This document shows positions 47,505-55,308 of a stretch of DNA of 64,000 nucleotides, in pieces. Position 1 is the stretch's first letter; every line of letters begins with the position of its first letter. A program made the position numbers and the translations under genes. The notes beneath the pieces were generated by a model. The model searched no databases, was not told the origin of the DNA, and saw nothing but the letters and a program-made list of their open reading frames with translations. Source of the DNA: Streptomyces sp. CB01635 (lineage in GTDB: Bacteria; Actinomycetota; Actinomycetes; Streptomycetales; Streptomycetaceae); contig NZ_NNBL01000014.1 in the NCBI RefSeq assembly GCF_002803065.1, positions 67,650 to 131,649 on the forward strand, given 5' to 3'.

Positions 47505-48703
47505 GGGTTCCAGTCTGCGCCATGACCGGCGGTGTGTTCCATGCCGGTGATCGCGAGCCTGCCCAGCGCCCGCACCAGGGCGTCCGCGCCCGCCTCGGCC
47601 TTGGCGCGCGGGCAGCCGACGTTCAGGCGGACGAATCCGGGCGCCCCGTAGGTGGTGCCCGGCATGATCGCCACGCGCTCCCGCTCGACGAGCTCCCGCT
47701 GGAGCGCGTCGTCGTCGACGCCGAGGGGACGCAGATCGATCCAGGCGAGATAGCCGGCCTGCGGCGGCCGCCACCCGAGCCCGGGGAACGCGGCGTCCAG
47801 CCGCTCCGCGAGCATCGCCAGGTTCCCGTGCGTGTACTCCCGTACGCCGTCCAGCCACGCCCCGCCCTCGCGGTACGCGGCGATGTGCGCGGTCAGCGAC
47901 AGGACGGCCGGCGAGGCGAGGCCCTCCGCGGTGTCCATGCGCCGCACGAACTCGGCGTGGTCCTCCGGATCGCCGACGAAGCCGTAACTCCCGCTCAGGG
48001 CAGGGAAGTTGAAGGCCTTGGTGGCGGAGGTGACGAGCGCCCAGCGCAGGCCCTCGCCGTACGGCGTCCACGGGCGGTGGACGTGGCCGGTGTGCGTGAG
48101 GTCGGCGTGGATCTCGTCGCTGATGACGGCGACCGAGTGGCGCCGGGCGAGGTCCGCGATCCGGGTCAGCTCGGCGTCCGTCCACACCTTGCCCGTGGGG
48201 TTGTGCGGCGAGCACAGGATCAGGACCCGGCTGTCGGGCCGCGCCAGCTCCCGCTCCAGACCCGCCCAGTCGTCGACACCGGCGGTGCGCATCTTGCGGC
48301 CGAGCCCGGTGACCGCCTTGCGGAAGCCGTCGTACGTGGGGGTGTGCAGGACGACGCCGTCGCCGGGCCGCGTCCACATGCGCAGGAGCTGGGCTATCTG
48401 GTTGAGCACGGACGGGGCGTACACGAGCCCGTCCACGTCGACCTCGGTGCCGTACCGGGTCGCGAACCAGTCGCGCACGGCGCCGCGGAAGTCGTCGTGC
48501 CGCCAGTCCGTGTACCCGAACACGCCGTGCGCGAGCCGGGCCCCGAGCGCCGCGAGGACCTCGGGCGCGCAGGCGAAGTCCATGTCGGAAATGGTGAACG
48601 GCAGCAGATCGGGCAACGCGAACCGGTCCGCGACCCCGTCCCACTGGACGCACCACGTGCCGCGCCGGTCGACCGGGGTGTCGAAGTCGTAGCGCACAGT
48701 CAT
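47501..48703 (-). CDS. MalY/PatB-type aminotransferase class I/II (C-S lyase)
   Basis: This 400-residue PLP protein starts at ATG 48703 or, with better RBS spacing, GTG 48697. Features include F-T-I-S-D-M-D-F-A, Y-A-P-S-V-L-N-Q-I-A, C-S-P-H-N-P-T-G-K-V-W, D-E-I-H-A-D-L with cofactor Asp, and T-S-A-T-K-A-F-N-F-P with the Schiff-base Lys. The D-M-D-F and D-E-I-H-A-D motifs place it in the MalY/PatB cystathionine beta-lyase-like group. Likely activities are C-S lysis of cystathionine or cysteine conjugates, but a transaminase role cannot be excluded. It is coupled to DUF3151 downstream. Confidence 0.88.
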   Translation of the reverse strand: MTVRYDFDTPVDRRGTWCVQWDGVADRFALPDLLPFTISDMDFACAPEVLAALGARLAHGVFGYTDWRHDDFRGAVRDWFATRYGTEVDVDGLVYAPSVLNQIAQLLRMWTRPGDGVVLHTPTYDGFRKAVTGLGRKMRTAGVDDWAGLERELARPDSRVLILCSPHNPTGKVWTDAELTRIADLARRHSVAVISDEIHADLTHTGHVHRPWTPYGEGLRWALVTSATKAFNFPALSGSYGFVGDPEDHAEFVRRMDTAEGLASPAVLSLTAHIAAYREGGAWLDGVREYTHGNLAMLAERLDAAFPGLGWRPPQAGYLAWIDLRPLGVDDDALQRELVERERVAIMPGTTYGAPGFVRLNVGCPRAKAEAGADALVRALGRLAITGMEHTAGHGADWNP

Positions 48704-48723
48704 CTCCCTCGGGGTACGCCGGA

Positions 48724-48753
48724 GGCCCGGCACCCCAGGAGGGATGCCGGGCC
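48724..48753 (-). terminator. Terminator of fba
   Basis: GGCCCGGCA (48724-48732) and TGCCGGGCC (48745-48753) form a perfect 9-bp stem with a 12-nt loop, 18 nt past the fba stop and just upstream of the next minus-strand gene's RBS. Confidence 0.8.
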
Positions 48754-48771
48754 CCGGTGACCAGCCTCGTA

Positions 48772-49803
48772 CTACTTGAGCTTCGTGCCCGTGGAGCGCA
48801 GGTTCGCGCAGGCCTCGGAGACGCGCTTGGCCATGCCCGCCTCGGCGGACTTGCCCCAGGTGCGCGGGTCGTACTGCGACTTCACGCCGACCTCGCCGTC
48901 GACCTTCAGGACGCCGTCGTAGTGGCGGAACATGTGGTCCGCGACCGGACGCGTGAAGGCGTACTGGGTGTCGGTGTCGAGGTTCATCTTCACGACGCCG
49001 TTCTCCAGCGCCGTCGCGATCTCCTGCTCGGTGGAGCCGGAGCCGCCGTGGAAGACGAAGTCGAACGGCTGCGACCCGGCCGTCTTGCCGTACTTGGCGC
49101 CGACGCCCTCCTGGAGGTCCTTGAGGAGCTCCGGACGCAGGACGACGTTGCCCGGCTTGTACACGCCGTGCACGTTGCCGAAGGACGCGGCGAGCAGGTA
49201 GCGGCCCTTCTCGCCCAGGCCCAGGGCCTCGGCGGTGCGGATCGCGTCGTCGACGGTCGTGTACAGCTCGTCGTTGATCTCGTGGCTGACGCCGTCCTCC
49301 TCGCCACCGGTCGGGGTGATCTCGACCTCGAGGATGATCTTCGCGGCGGCGGCCTTCGCGAGCAGCTCCTGGCCGATGGCCAGGTTGTCGGCGAGGGTCT
49401 CCGCGGAGCCGTCCCACATGTGGGACTGGAACAGCGGGTTGCGGCCGGCCTTGACGCGCTCGGCGGAGATGTCGAGCAGCGGGCGCACATAGCCGTCCAG
49501 CTTGCCCTTGGGGCAGTGGTCGGTGTGCAGCGCGACGGTGACGTCGTACTTCTCGGCGATGATGTGCGCGTACTCGGCGAGGGCCACGGCGCCCGTCACC
49601 ATGTCCTTGTTGTACTGGCCGCCCAGGAACTCCGCACCACCGGTGGAGATCTGGATGATGCCGTCGCTCTCGGCCTCCGCGAAGCCGCGCAGCGCAGCGT
49701 TCAGGGTCTGCGAGGAGGTCACGTTGATGGCCGGGTAGGCGAACTTGCCGGCCTTCGCCCGGTCCAGCATCTCGGCGTAGACCTCGGGAGTTGCGATGGG
49801 CAT
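48772..49803 (-). CDS. fba: Class II fructose-bisphosphate aldolase
   Basis: This 343-residue zinc enzyme splits fructose 1,6-bisphosphate to dihydroxyacetone phosphate and glyceraldehyde 3-phosphate. It starts at ATG 49803 after an AAGGAGC RBS. Class II features are the L-H-T-D-H-C-P zinc ligands, F-Q-S-H-M-W-D-G-S, E-V-E-I-T-P-T-G-G-E-E-D-G-V, S-F-G-N-V-H-G-V-Y and F-V-F-H-G-G-S-G-S plus M-N-L-D-T-D. Length is standard. It is an essential central-metabolism gene, likely a single-gene transcript. Confidence 0.97.
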   Translation of the reverse strand: MPIATPEVYAEMLDRAKAGKFAYPAINVTSSQTLNAALRGFAEAESDGIIQISTGGAEFLGGQYNKDMVTGAVALAEYAHIIAEKYDVTVALHTDHCPKGKLDGYVRPLLDISAERVKAGRNPLFQSHMWDGSAETLADNLAIGQELLAKAAAAKIILEVEITPTGGEEDGVSHEINDELYTTVDDAIRTAEALGLGEKGRYLLAASFGNVHGVYKPGNVVLRPELLKDLQEGVGAKYGKTAGSQPFDFVFHGGSGSTEQEIATALENGVVKMNLDTDTQYAFTRPVADHMFRHYDGVLKVDGEVGVKSQYDPRTWGKSAEAGMAKRVSEACANLRSTGTKLK

Positions 49804-49926
49804 GTGTCCGCTCCTTGGGATGTGCGGGTGTGTGCTGTCAGACCCTGACCTGGGGCCTCTCGTCTGGATCGGCCCCGGATGGCGACGTCATCGTCGCCCC
49901 CATCTTTCCAGACTTGCCGGACAGCT

Positions 49927-49936
49927 CCAGTACTGG
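49927..49936. promoter_or_regulatory. Palindrome CCAGTACTGG upstream of fba
   Basis: A 10-bp perfect palindrome lies 124 nt upstream of the fba ATG, between fba and pyrE, with a further GTACTGG half-site at about 49941. Another arm pair, GGCGAC-N6-GTCGCC, lies at about 49880-49897. Either could regulate fba; no binder is known. Confidence 0.35.
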
Positions 49937-49970
49937 TCGCGTACTGGGTCCGGCCCGTTGTCGACCGGCC

Positions 49971-50522
49971 TCAGTCGAGGCCCAGTTCGTCCTTGCCGTA
50001 CGCGAACAGGTAGGGCACCCCGGCGCCCTCGGTGATCTTCTCGGCGGCACCGGTGGCGCGGTCCACGATCGTGGCGACGCCGACGACCTCGGCACCGGCC
50101 TCGCGCACGGCCTCGACGGCGGCGAGCGGGGAGCCGCCGGTGGTGGACGTGTCCTCGACGACGAGCACGCGGCGGCCGCTGATGTCCGGGCCCTCGACGC
50201 GGCGCTGCATGCCGTGCGCCTTGGCGGCCTTGCGGACCACGAAGGCGTCGAGGCGCTCGCCCCGGGCGGCGGCCGCATGCAGCATGGCGCCGGCGACGGG
50301 GTCGGCGCCCATCGTCAGGCCGCCCACGGCGTCGAAGTCGAGGTCGGCGGTCAGGTCGAGGAGCACCTGGCCCACCAGCGGGGCGGCCTCGCCGTCGAGG
50401 GTGATGCGGCGCAGGTCGATGTAGTAGTCCGCCTCCAGACCGGAGGAGAGCGTCACCTTGCCGTGCACCACGGCCTTGTCCTTGATCTGCTGGAGAAGCG
50501 CGTCGCGCACGTCGTTCGTCAT
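49971..50522 (-). CDS. pyrE: Orotate phosphoribosyltransferase
   Basis: This 183-residue enzyme makes orotidine monophosphate from orotate and PRPP in pyrimidine synthesis. It starts at ATG 50522. The N-terminal D-Y-Y-I-D-L-R-R, the F-V-V-R-K-A-A-K-A-H-G flexible loop region and the PRPP motif V-L-V-V-E-D-T-S-T-T-G-G-S (acidic pair E-D before T-S-T-T-G) are visible. Length is typical. It is close behind the aldose-epimerase gene (10 nt), with which it may be co-transcribed. Confidence 0.95.
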   Translation of the reverse strand: MTNDVRDALLQQIKDKAVVHGKVTLSSGLEADYYIDLRRITLDGEAAPLVGQVLLDLTADLDFDAVGGLTMGADPVAGAMLHAAAARGERLDAFVVRKAAKAHGMQRRVEGPDISGRRVLVVEDTSTTGGSPLAAVEAVREAGAEVVGVATIVDRATGAAEKITEGAGVPYLFAYGKDELGLD

Positions 50523-50532
50523 GGCTAAGAGC

Positions 50533-51327
50533 TTAGAGCGCCCGCCACGTCCAGGTGGTCGACGCCTCAAGGGGCTCCACCGGGGTGACGAGGCGTGGCA
50601 GCGTGTTCAGACCGTCCGGCGGGCCGGTCTGCGGCTCCACGCACGCGGCCGCCTCCTGCTCGTCGTAGACGACGACCCACTGCTCCCGGCTCGCGATCCT
50701 GACCTCAAACTGCTGCGGCCAGGTCAGGGTCACGTCGACGCCGTCGGGCATGCCGAAGCAGTCGTCCCAGGGGCCGTCGGTGCGGTCGATCCGCTTGCCG
50801 GTGGGGAGGTGGTCGTCGCCGCGCTCCTCCTGCCAGGCCGGTGAGAACTCGACACGCGCGCCGTCGGCGGAGCCGTCGAGGGTCCGGTTGAACCAGGGGT
50901 GCCAGCCGGCCTGCGCGGGGAAGGAGTCGCCGTACGTCTCGATACCGAGCGTCAGCGTGAGCGAGTCCTCGGCGAGGCGCACCATCTGCGTGACGCGCCC
51001 GGTCCAGGGCCAGGGCTCCGCGAGGTCGTACGTGAAGACGGCCTCGTCGGCGCTCGCGCGGGCGGTCGTCCACTCGGCGTCGCGGGCGAAGCCGTGGATG
51101 GCGTGGGGCGGCGAGTTCAGGGGCATCTGGTACGTCTGCCCGCCGTCCCGGAACCTGCCGTCCCTGATGCGGCCGCACCACGGCACCATCGGGAAGCAGC
51201 CGTACCGCTCCCCCTGCCGGAGGAGTTCGGTGCCGCCGATCCGCAGGCTGCTCACGCGGCAGCCGTTGCCCGGCTGCACGGTCACTTCCGCGTCACCCGC
51301 GGTCAGCGTCGTTTCCTGGGTAGTCAC
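50533..51327 (-). CDS. Aldose 1-epimerase family protein
   Basis: This 264-residue protein starts at GTG 51327. It shows the galactose-mutarotase-like beta-sandwich: L-R-Q-G-E-R-Y-G-C-F-P-M-V-P-W-C-G-R-I-R-D-G-R, P-P-H-A-I-H-G-F-A with the conserved His pair region, P-A-Q-A-G-W-H-P-W-F with the second His, and a C-terminal V-E-P-Q-T-G-P-P-D-G segment with an acidic catalytic residue. Members equilibrate alpha and beta anomers of aldoses. The exact sugar is unknown. It heads a possible epimerase-pyrE operon. Confidence 0.9.
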   Translation of the reverse strand: MTTQETTLTAGDAEVTVQPGNGCRVSSLRIGGTELLRQGERYGCFPMVPWCGRIRDGRFRDGGQTYQMPLNSPPHAIHGFARDAEWTTARASADEAVFTYDLAEPWPWTGRVTQMVRLAEDSLTLTLGIETYGDSFPAQAGWHPWFNRTLDGSADGARVEFSPAWQEERGDDHLPTGKRIDRTDGPWDDCFGMPDGVDVTLTWPQQFEVRIASREQWVVVYDEQEAAACVEPQTGPPDGLNTLPRLVTPVEPLEASTTWTWRAL

Positions 51328-51347
51328 GGGCCGACCTTACGTTTCGA

Positions 51348-52199
51348 TCAGCGCCGGCGGCGCAGTACCCGGCCGACGACGATCGCTGACGCGACCACGA
51401 GGGCGGCGGCGGGCGCGGCCCAGCGAAGGGTGGCGGTGGCCGCCGTGGTCTCGGGCGCGGGCACGGGGGCGTACCGGCCGCGCGGCGGCGCGTGGTCGAC
51501 CTCCTCGGCGCTGCGGCCGATCATGGTGCGGCGCGCGTGGGCGGCCTCGGCGGGCGGCGCTTCGGGGTCGAACCCGGCCTCCTCTGCGGCAGCCTCGGCT
51601 TCGGGGTCCAGCTCGGCGAAGGGGGCGAGCGAGGGCGGCGGGATCTCGGTCTCGAAGACGGAGGTGTGGTCCTCGTCCTCGGCGTCCGTGTCGGTGGCGT
51701 CTGCGGCGTCTGCGGCGTCCGCCGTGTCCTCGGCGGAGTCTCCCGCAGGGGCCGCGTCCTCCGCCCCCGGGTCCGTCCCCGGTTCCGCCGCCGTGCCGAG
51801 CGCCTCCGCGAAGCGGCTCAGGAGACGGCGCACCGCGGACTGCACGGCGTCCTCGGAGAGTTCGGCGACCCGGCCGTCCCCGCTGCCGGACGCGACGAAC
51901 GTGACGTTCGAGCCGCCGGACGCGGCGGCGACCCGGACCGTCACCGCGAACTTCACGGACCCGGTGCCGCGCGCCTCGGTGCCGTCGCCCTCGACCGCGA
52001 ACGCCCCGGTCTCCGTCTCGGTGACGCGCAGGGTGCCGCGGTAGGTGATGGTGTGGCCGCCGATGCGGAGCTTCAGCCTGCCGCCGTCGCCGGAGGCCTC
52101 CCGCTGAAGCCCGGGCACCGCCCTCGCCACCAACTCGGGGGCTGCCAGCGCGCCCCTCAACGACTCCGCCGGAACCGGAACGAACACCTCATGCTCCAT
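51348..52199 (-). CDS. SRPBCC-domain protein with C-terminal membrane anchor
   Basis: This 283-residue protein starts at ATG 52199. Residues 1-145 form an SRPBCC/CoxG-like domain: E-H-E-V-F-V-P-V-P-A-E, R-A-V-P-G-L-Q, G-G-R-L-K-L-R-I-G-G-H-T-I-T-Y-R-G-T-L and A-S-G-S-G-D-G-R-V. A strongly acidic, Asp/Ala-repeated linker (about 150-190; T-A-D-A-A-D-A-A-D-A-T-D) follows, then a hydrophobic helix (about 262-280) ending R-R-R-R, suggesting a tail-anchored protein with the binding domain in the cytosol. Ligand unknown. The acidic repeat is also a repeated DNA tract (about 51690-51740). Confidence 0.8.
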   Translation of the reverse strand: MEHEVFVPVPAESLRGALAAPELVARAVPGLQREASGDGGRLKLRIGGHTITYRGTLRVTETETGAFAVEGDGTEARGTGSVKFAVTVRVAAASGGSNVTFVASGSGDGRVAELSEDAVQSAVRRLLSRFAEALGTAAEPGTDPGAEDAAPAGDSAEDTADAADAADATDTDAEDEDHTSVFETEIPPPSLAPFAELDPEAEAAAEEAGFDPEAPPAEAAHARRTMIGRSAEEVDHAPPRGRYAPVPAPETTAATATLRWAAPAAALVVASAIVVGRVLRRRR

Positions 52200-52252
52200 G
52201 CCGCCCGAGCCTACCCACGCCCGGCCCCACGCGTCCCGTGTTCGGCCCGTAC

Positions 52253-53914
52253 TCAGTCGGCGTACCGCGGATGAACCAGGGTCGACGGCGCGAGTCCGGT
52301 GATCCTCGAGCGCTCCGCCGCCCGCACCTGCTCGCGCGGCACGGCCCCCTCCGGCAGCGGTCGCGGGCTCGCGAGCTCGAACCCCCAGTCGCTGGGCGCC
52401 CGCGTCCCGTCGAGCGTCCGGTCGGGCCCGTCGGCGATCCCGGTGAGCCGGTCCCACGCCCCGTGCTGCCGCCCGGCCGGGGCCGGCGGTTCGCCCGTGC
52501 CCACCCAGTACGGCACCGTCCGCAGGCCCGCCGCGCGCAGCGTCGTGTCGACCGTCCAGAACACGCGGGGCCGCGACGACAGCGACCCGGCGTGCACGGC
52601 GAGCCGCCCGTCCGGCGCGAGGACCTGGGCCGCCAGGCCGTAGAACTCCTGCGAGTACAGCTTCGTGCTGGCCGTGATCCCGGGGTCGGGCAGATCGGAG
52701 ATCACGACGTCGTACGGGGTGTGGGGCCCGCGCAGCCATTGGAAGGCGTCCCCGGTCACGGCCCGCACGCGCCGGTCCTGGTACACGTGCCCGTTGAGCG
52801 CGCTGAGCGGCGGATCGTTTCTGGCGAGGCGTACGACGCCCGGGTCGATCTCGACGATGTCCACCTGCCGCACCCCCGGGAAGCGCAGGACCTCGCGGGC
52901 GGCGAGGCCGTCACCGCCGCCGAGGATGAGCACGCGCGCGTGCGGCCCGGTCATCGCGGGCCGCACCAGGCCCTCGTGGTAGCGCTGCTCGTCCCGGCCG
53001 CTGACGCGCAGGCGCCCGTCGAGGTAGAGGCCGAGCGGCTCGTGCTTGCCGCCGGTGAGGACGACCTCCTGTACGCCGGTCTGGACGGCGACGCGTACGT
53101 CCCTGCCGTACATGGCCTGCCGGGCGGCCCGCTCGAAGTCGTCCACGCGGACCGCGGCGCAGGCGAGCAGGCCGAGCACGACGACGTTCGCCACGAGCAG
53201 CGTCCAGCGGCCCCGGCGCGTCAGGTCCCTGCGGAACAGGCCGAGTACGAGGGCGCCGCCCGCGAGCGCGTTGACCGCGCCGGTCAGCAGCGCGCCCGTC
53301 AGCTGCCCGAGCATCGGCAGCAGAAGGAAGGGAAAGGCGAGCCCGCCGACGAGCGCGCCCACGTAGTCGGCGGCGAACAGGTCGGCGACGGCGCCACCGG
53401 GGTCCTGCCGCCTGATCCGCTGGATGAGCACCATCAGGAGGGGCACTTCGGCGCCGATGAGCACACCGATGGCGAGGGAGAACCCGACGAGCATGTAGCG
53501 CGAGCCGCCCGCCCAGGACCCGCCCCAGTCGCCGGTCCACGCGAACACCGCGTACAGCGCCATCGCGCTGCACCCGCCGACCAGGGCGAGCGCGGCCTCG
53601 ACCGCGCCGAACCCGGCGGCGGCACGCAGCCGCAGCCGCTTGGCCCCGAGCGAGCCAATGCCCATGGCGAAGACCATCACGGACAGCACGACGGACGCCT
53701 GGGTGACCGAGTCGCCGATCAAGTACGAGGCGAGCGCCACCAGTTCGAGTTCGTACACGAGTCCGCAGGCCGCGCAGAGGAAGACGCCCGCGAGGACGAG
53801 GAACCGCCCCGTCGCCGGTTTCACGGGAAGGGGCGCCACGGGAAGGGGCGCCCTGTCCTCCTCGCTCCGGGCGCGCGGGACGCCGGTCTGGACGGGGGTG
53901 CGCGGCTCGATCAC
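52253..53914 (-). CDS. Membrane-fused spermidine-synthase-like protein
   Basis: This 553-residue protein has about seven membrane helices (residues 35-260; G-L-V-Y-E-L-E-L-V-A-L-A-S-Y-L-I-G-D-S) and a C-terminal polyamine aminopropyltransferase-like domain. The latter shows G-R-D-E-Q-R-Y-H-E, V-L-I-L-G-G-G-D-G-L-A-A-R-E with the binding loop, V-D-I-V-E-I-D and Y-D-V-V-I-S-D-L-P-D-P with acidic residues. Such fused proteins are common in actinobacteria and often lack proven polyamine synthesis; the membrane part suggests an unusual substrate or a transporter-linked role. A 12-bp palindrome lies 41 nt upstream of the start. Confidence 0.85.
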   Translation of the reverse strand: MIEPRTPVQTGVPRARSEEDRAPLPVAPLPVKPATGRFLVLAGVFLCAACGLVYELELVALASYLIGDSVTQASVVLSVMVFAMGIGSLGAKRLRLRAAAGFGAVEAALALVGGCSAMALYAVFAWTGDWGGSWAGGSRYMLVGFSLAIGVLIGAEVPLLMVLIQRIRRQDPGGAVADLFAADYVGALVGGLAFPFLLLPMLGQLTGALLTGAVNALAGGALVLGLFRRDLTRRGRWTLLVANVVVLGLLACAAVRVDDFERAARQAMYGRDVRVAVQTGVQEVVLTGGKHEPLGLYLDGRLRVSGRDEQRYHEGLVRPAMTGPHARVLILGGGDGLAAREVLRFPGVRQVDIVEIDPGVVRLARNDPPLSALNGHVYQDRRVRAVTGDAFQWLRGPHTPYDVVISDLPDPGITASTKLYSQEFYGLAAQVLAPDGRLAVHAGSLSSRPRVFWTVDTTLRAAGLRTVPYWVGTGEPPAPAGRQHGAWDRLTGIADGPDRTLDGTRAPSDWGFELASPRPLPEGAVPREQVRAAERSRITGLAPSTLVHPRYAD

Positions 53915-53954
53915 CTTGCGAACGCTACGTCACCGCACCACTCCGTCCAGTCAC

Positions 53955-53966
53955 CCACACGTGTGG
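53955..53966. promoter_or_regulatory. Perfect 12-bp palindrome CCACACGTGTGG upstream of the SpeE-like gene
   Basis: It lies 41 nt upstream of the minus-strand start at 53914 and within the flanking ACCCAC/GTGGGT arms (53953-53974 region). It sits in the expected promoter area; a transcription-factor site is likely, factor unknown. Confidence 0.55.
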
Positions 53967-54004
53967 AAGTGGGTCCGCGCGCGCATGAGTTGCAGCCCAT
54001 GGCG

Positions 54005-54526
54005 TCACGGCACCGCAGCCGGGATCCGCACGCCCACCCGGGTCCGGGTGACGACGAGTTGACCCTCCTGCGGATAGGCGTGCCAGGTGCGCCAGTGCAC
54101 CTGGCCCTCCTGCCGGTGGGCGAGCAGTGCGGTGAAGGCGTGCGGGCTGCCGGGGAACACCCCGGCGAGGCCGTTGGGATGGTCGGACACCAGCGCGATG
54201 AGCTCCTGGGCGCGGCCCGCGAACGAGCCCTTCGAGAGGGTCTCGACGTGTGCCGCGAATTCGTACTCCCAGTCGCCCATGCGCTTGGCGACGCCGAGCG
54301 GTAGCGGGGTGCTGCTGCCCGGGATACAGGCGACGGTCTCGGAGCAGGTGCCGCGCTCCTCCTCCAGGAGTACCTGGTGCGAGGCGCCGAGGAGCCTCAA
54401 CTGGAGCTGGGCACCGGCGAGTTCGAGGTCGAGCGTGGCGAGCGCGGGCAGCGGTTCGCGGCCGAGAGCCCAGGCCAGGTCGTCCGCACGCGTGTCGGTG
54501 TAGGCGGTGTTCAGGGTCGTGAGCAT
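54005..54526 (-). CDS. DUF2617 family protein
   Basis: This 173-residue soluble protein begins M-L-T-T-L-N-T-A-Y-T-D-T-R-A-D-D-L and contains L-A-T-L-D-L-E-L-A-G-A-Q-L-Q-L-R-L-L-G-A-S-H-Q-V, V-S-D-H-P-N-G-L-A-G-V-F-P-G-S-P-H-A-F-T-A-L and W-R-T-W-H-A-Y-P segments typical of the family. No function is known; conserved in streptomycetes. It follows the SpeE-like gene's upstream region on the same strand and has its own long 5' leader (see 54527-54893). Confidence 0.85.
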   Translation of the reverse strand: MLTTLNTAYTDTRADDLAWALGREPLPALATLDLELAGAQLQLRLLGASHQVLLEEERGTCSETVACIPGSSTPLPLGVAKRMGDWEYEFAAHVETLSKGSFAGRAQELIALVSDHPNGLAGVFPGSPHAFTALLAHRQEGQVHWRTWHAYPQEGQLVVTRTRVGVRIPAAVP

Positions 54527-54893
54527 GGGTCGGCTCCGCTAACACGCAAAAGGAAGGTGAGGCCGGCGCTGAAGGGGAGGGCCGGCACGTGCCCACGCGA
54601 ACACACGAGGGCCGCTTTGACGGTTAAGAGAGAATCATGAACAGAGGCGCCGCCACAGGGTTTTTACCCAACTTCGCCGGGTTTCCATCCCCTCCGGGGA
54701 CCCCACAGCTCAACTGTTCAACTTCTCTCGGCAACTTGCGTACCGTTCCCGCGCAACGGACCTTTCCGGGCGCATATGGCGCCCTGTTCGTCGCACGTTT
54801 CTACGGCTGACACACACATACGTACGGCCCACGCGGACCGGCTGCCCCGTGTCAGCCGCCTCCCTGTGGGCCGTACGTGTCCTCGTGGCGCGG
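54527..54893. other. 367-nt intergenic region upstream of DUF2617
   Basis: No gene is seen. It contains the nested hairpin at 54820-54878, just beyond the stop of the upstream miniprotein, and the presumed DUF2617 promoter with comparatively AT-rich sequence at about 54540-54780. Confidence 0.6.
54820..54878 (-). terminator. Nested hairpin, candidate terminator or structured RNA
   Basis: ACGTACGGCCCAC (54820-54832) pairs perfectly with GTGGGCCGTACGT (54866-54878). Inside the loop GGCTG (54840-54844) pairs with CAGCC (54853-54857). It starts 15 nt after the stop of the minus-strand miniprotein and has no U tract. Confidence 0.65.
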
Positions 54894-55193
54894 TCAGCTT
54901 CCGCCGCCGCCGCACCCGCCCCCGCCGCCGCCGCCGCCGCAGGAGCTGCCGCCCCCGCACGAGGATCCGCCGCCGCAGGAGTGCCCGTGGTGTCCGCCGG
55001 AGCCGCCCGACGAGCAGGAGGCCCCGCCCGCCGCACCGCCGCCGCCGGCCCACCAGCTGCCGCTGGAGCGGGACGACCGGCCCTTGCTCAGTGACGTCTT
55101 CCCGCTCCGTGCCTTGCCCGAGCCGCCCGCGGACGACACGGCCACGACGATGCCCACGACCACAAGTACAAAGATGATGGCTCCGATGATCAC
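54894..55193 (-). CDS. Small Gly/Ser/Cys-rich single-pass membrane protein
   Basis: About 99 residues from GTG 55193, 9 nt after GAGGAAG; a GTG three codons earlier is too close to that RBS. Residues 1-22 are one membrane helix (I-I-G-A-I-I-F-V-L-V-V-V-G-I-V-V-A-V). The rest is basic then extremely Gly-rich with several Cys, including G-G-G-S-S-C-G-G-G repeats and a His-His segment. It might bind metal or form disulfide-linked surface material, or just be a low-complexity linker. I recognise no named family. It is divergent from the aminotransferase gene. Confidence 0.65.
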   Translation of the reverse strand: MIIGAIIFVLVVVGIVVAVSSAGGSGKARSGKTSLSKGRSSRSSGSWWAGGGGAAGGASCSSGGSGGHHGHSCGGGSSCGGGSSCGGGGGGGGCGGGGS

Positions 55194-55308
55194 GGCCCTC
55201 ACCTTCCTCTCATTCCCCCGAGAACGCCCCCGTCGGGCGTGATTCGGGGATTCCCGGGCCCGCGCCCCTTCAAAGCAGAGTTGAGGAACTCCAGAGGTTC
55301 GGCGCAGG

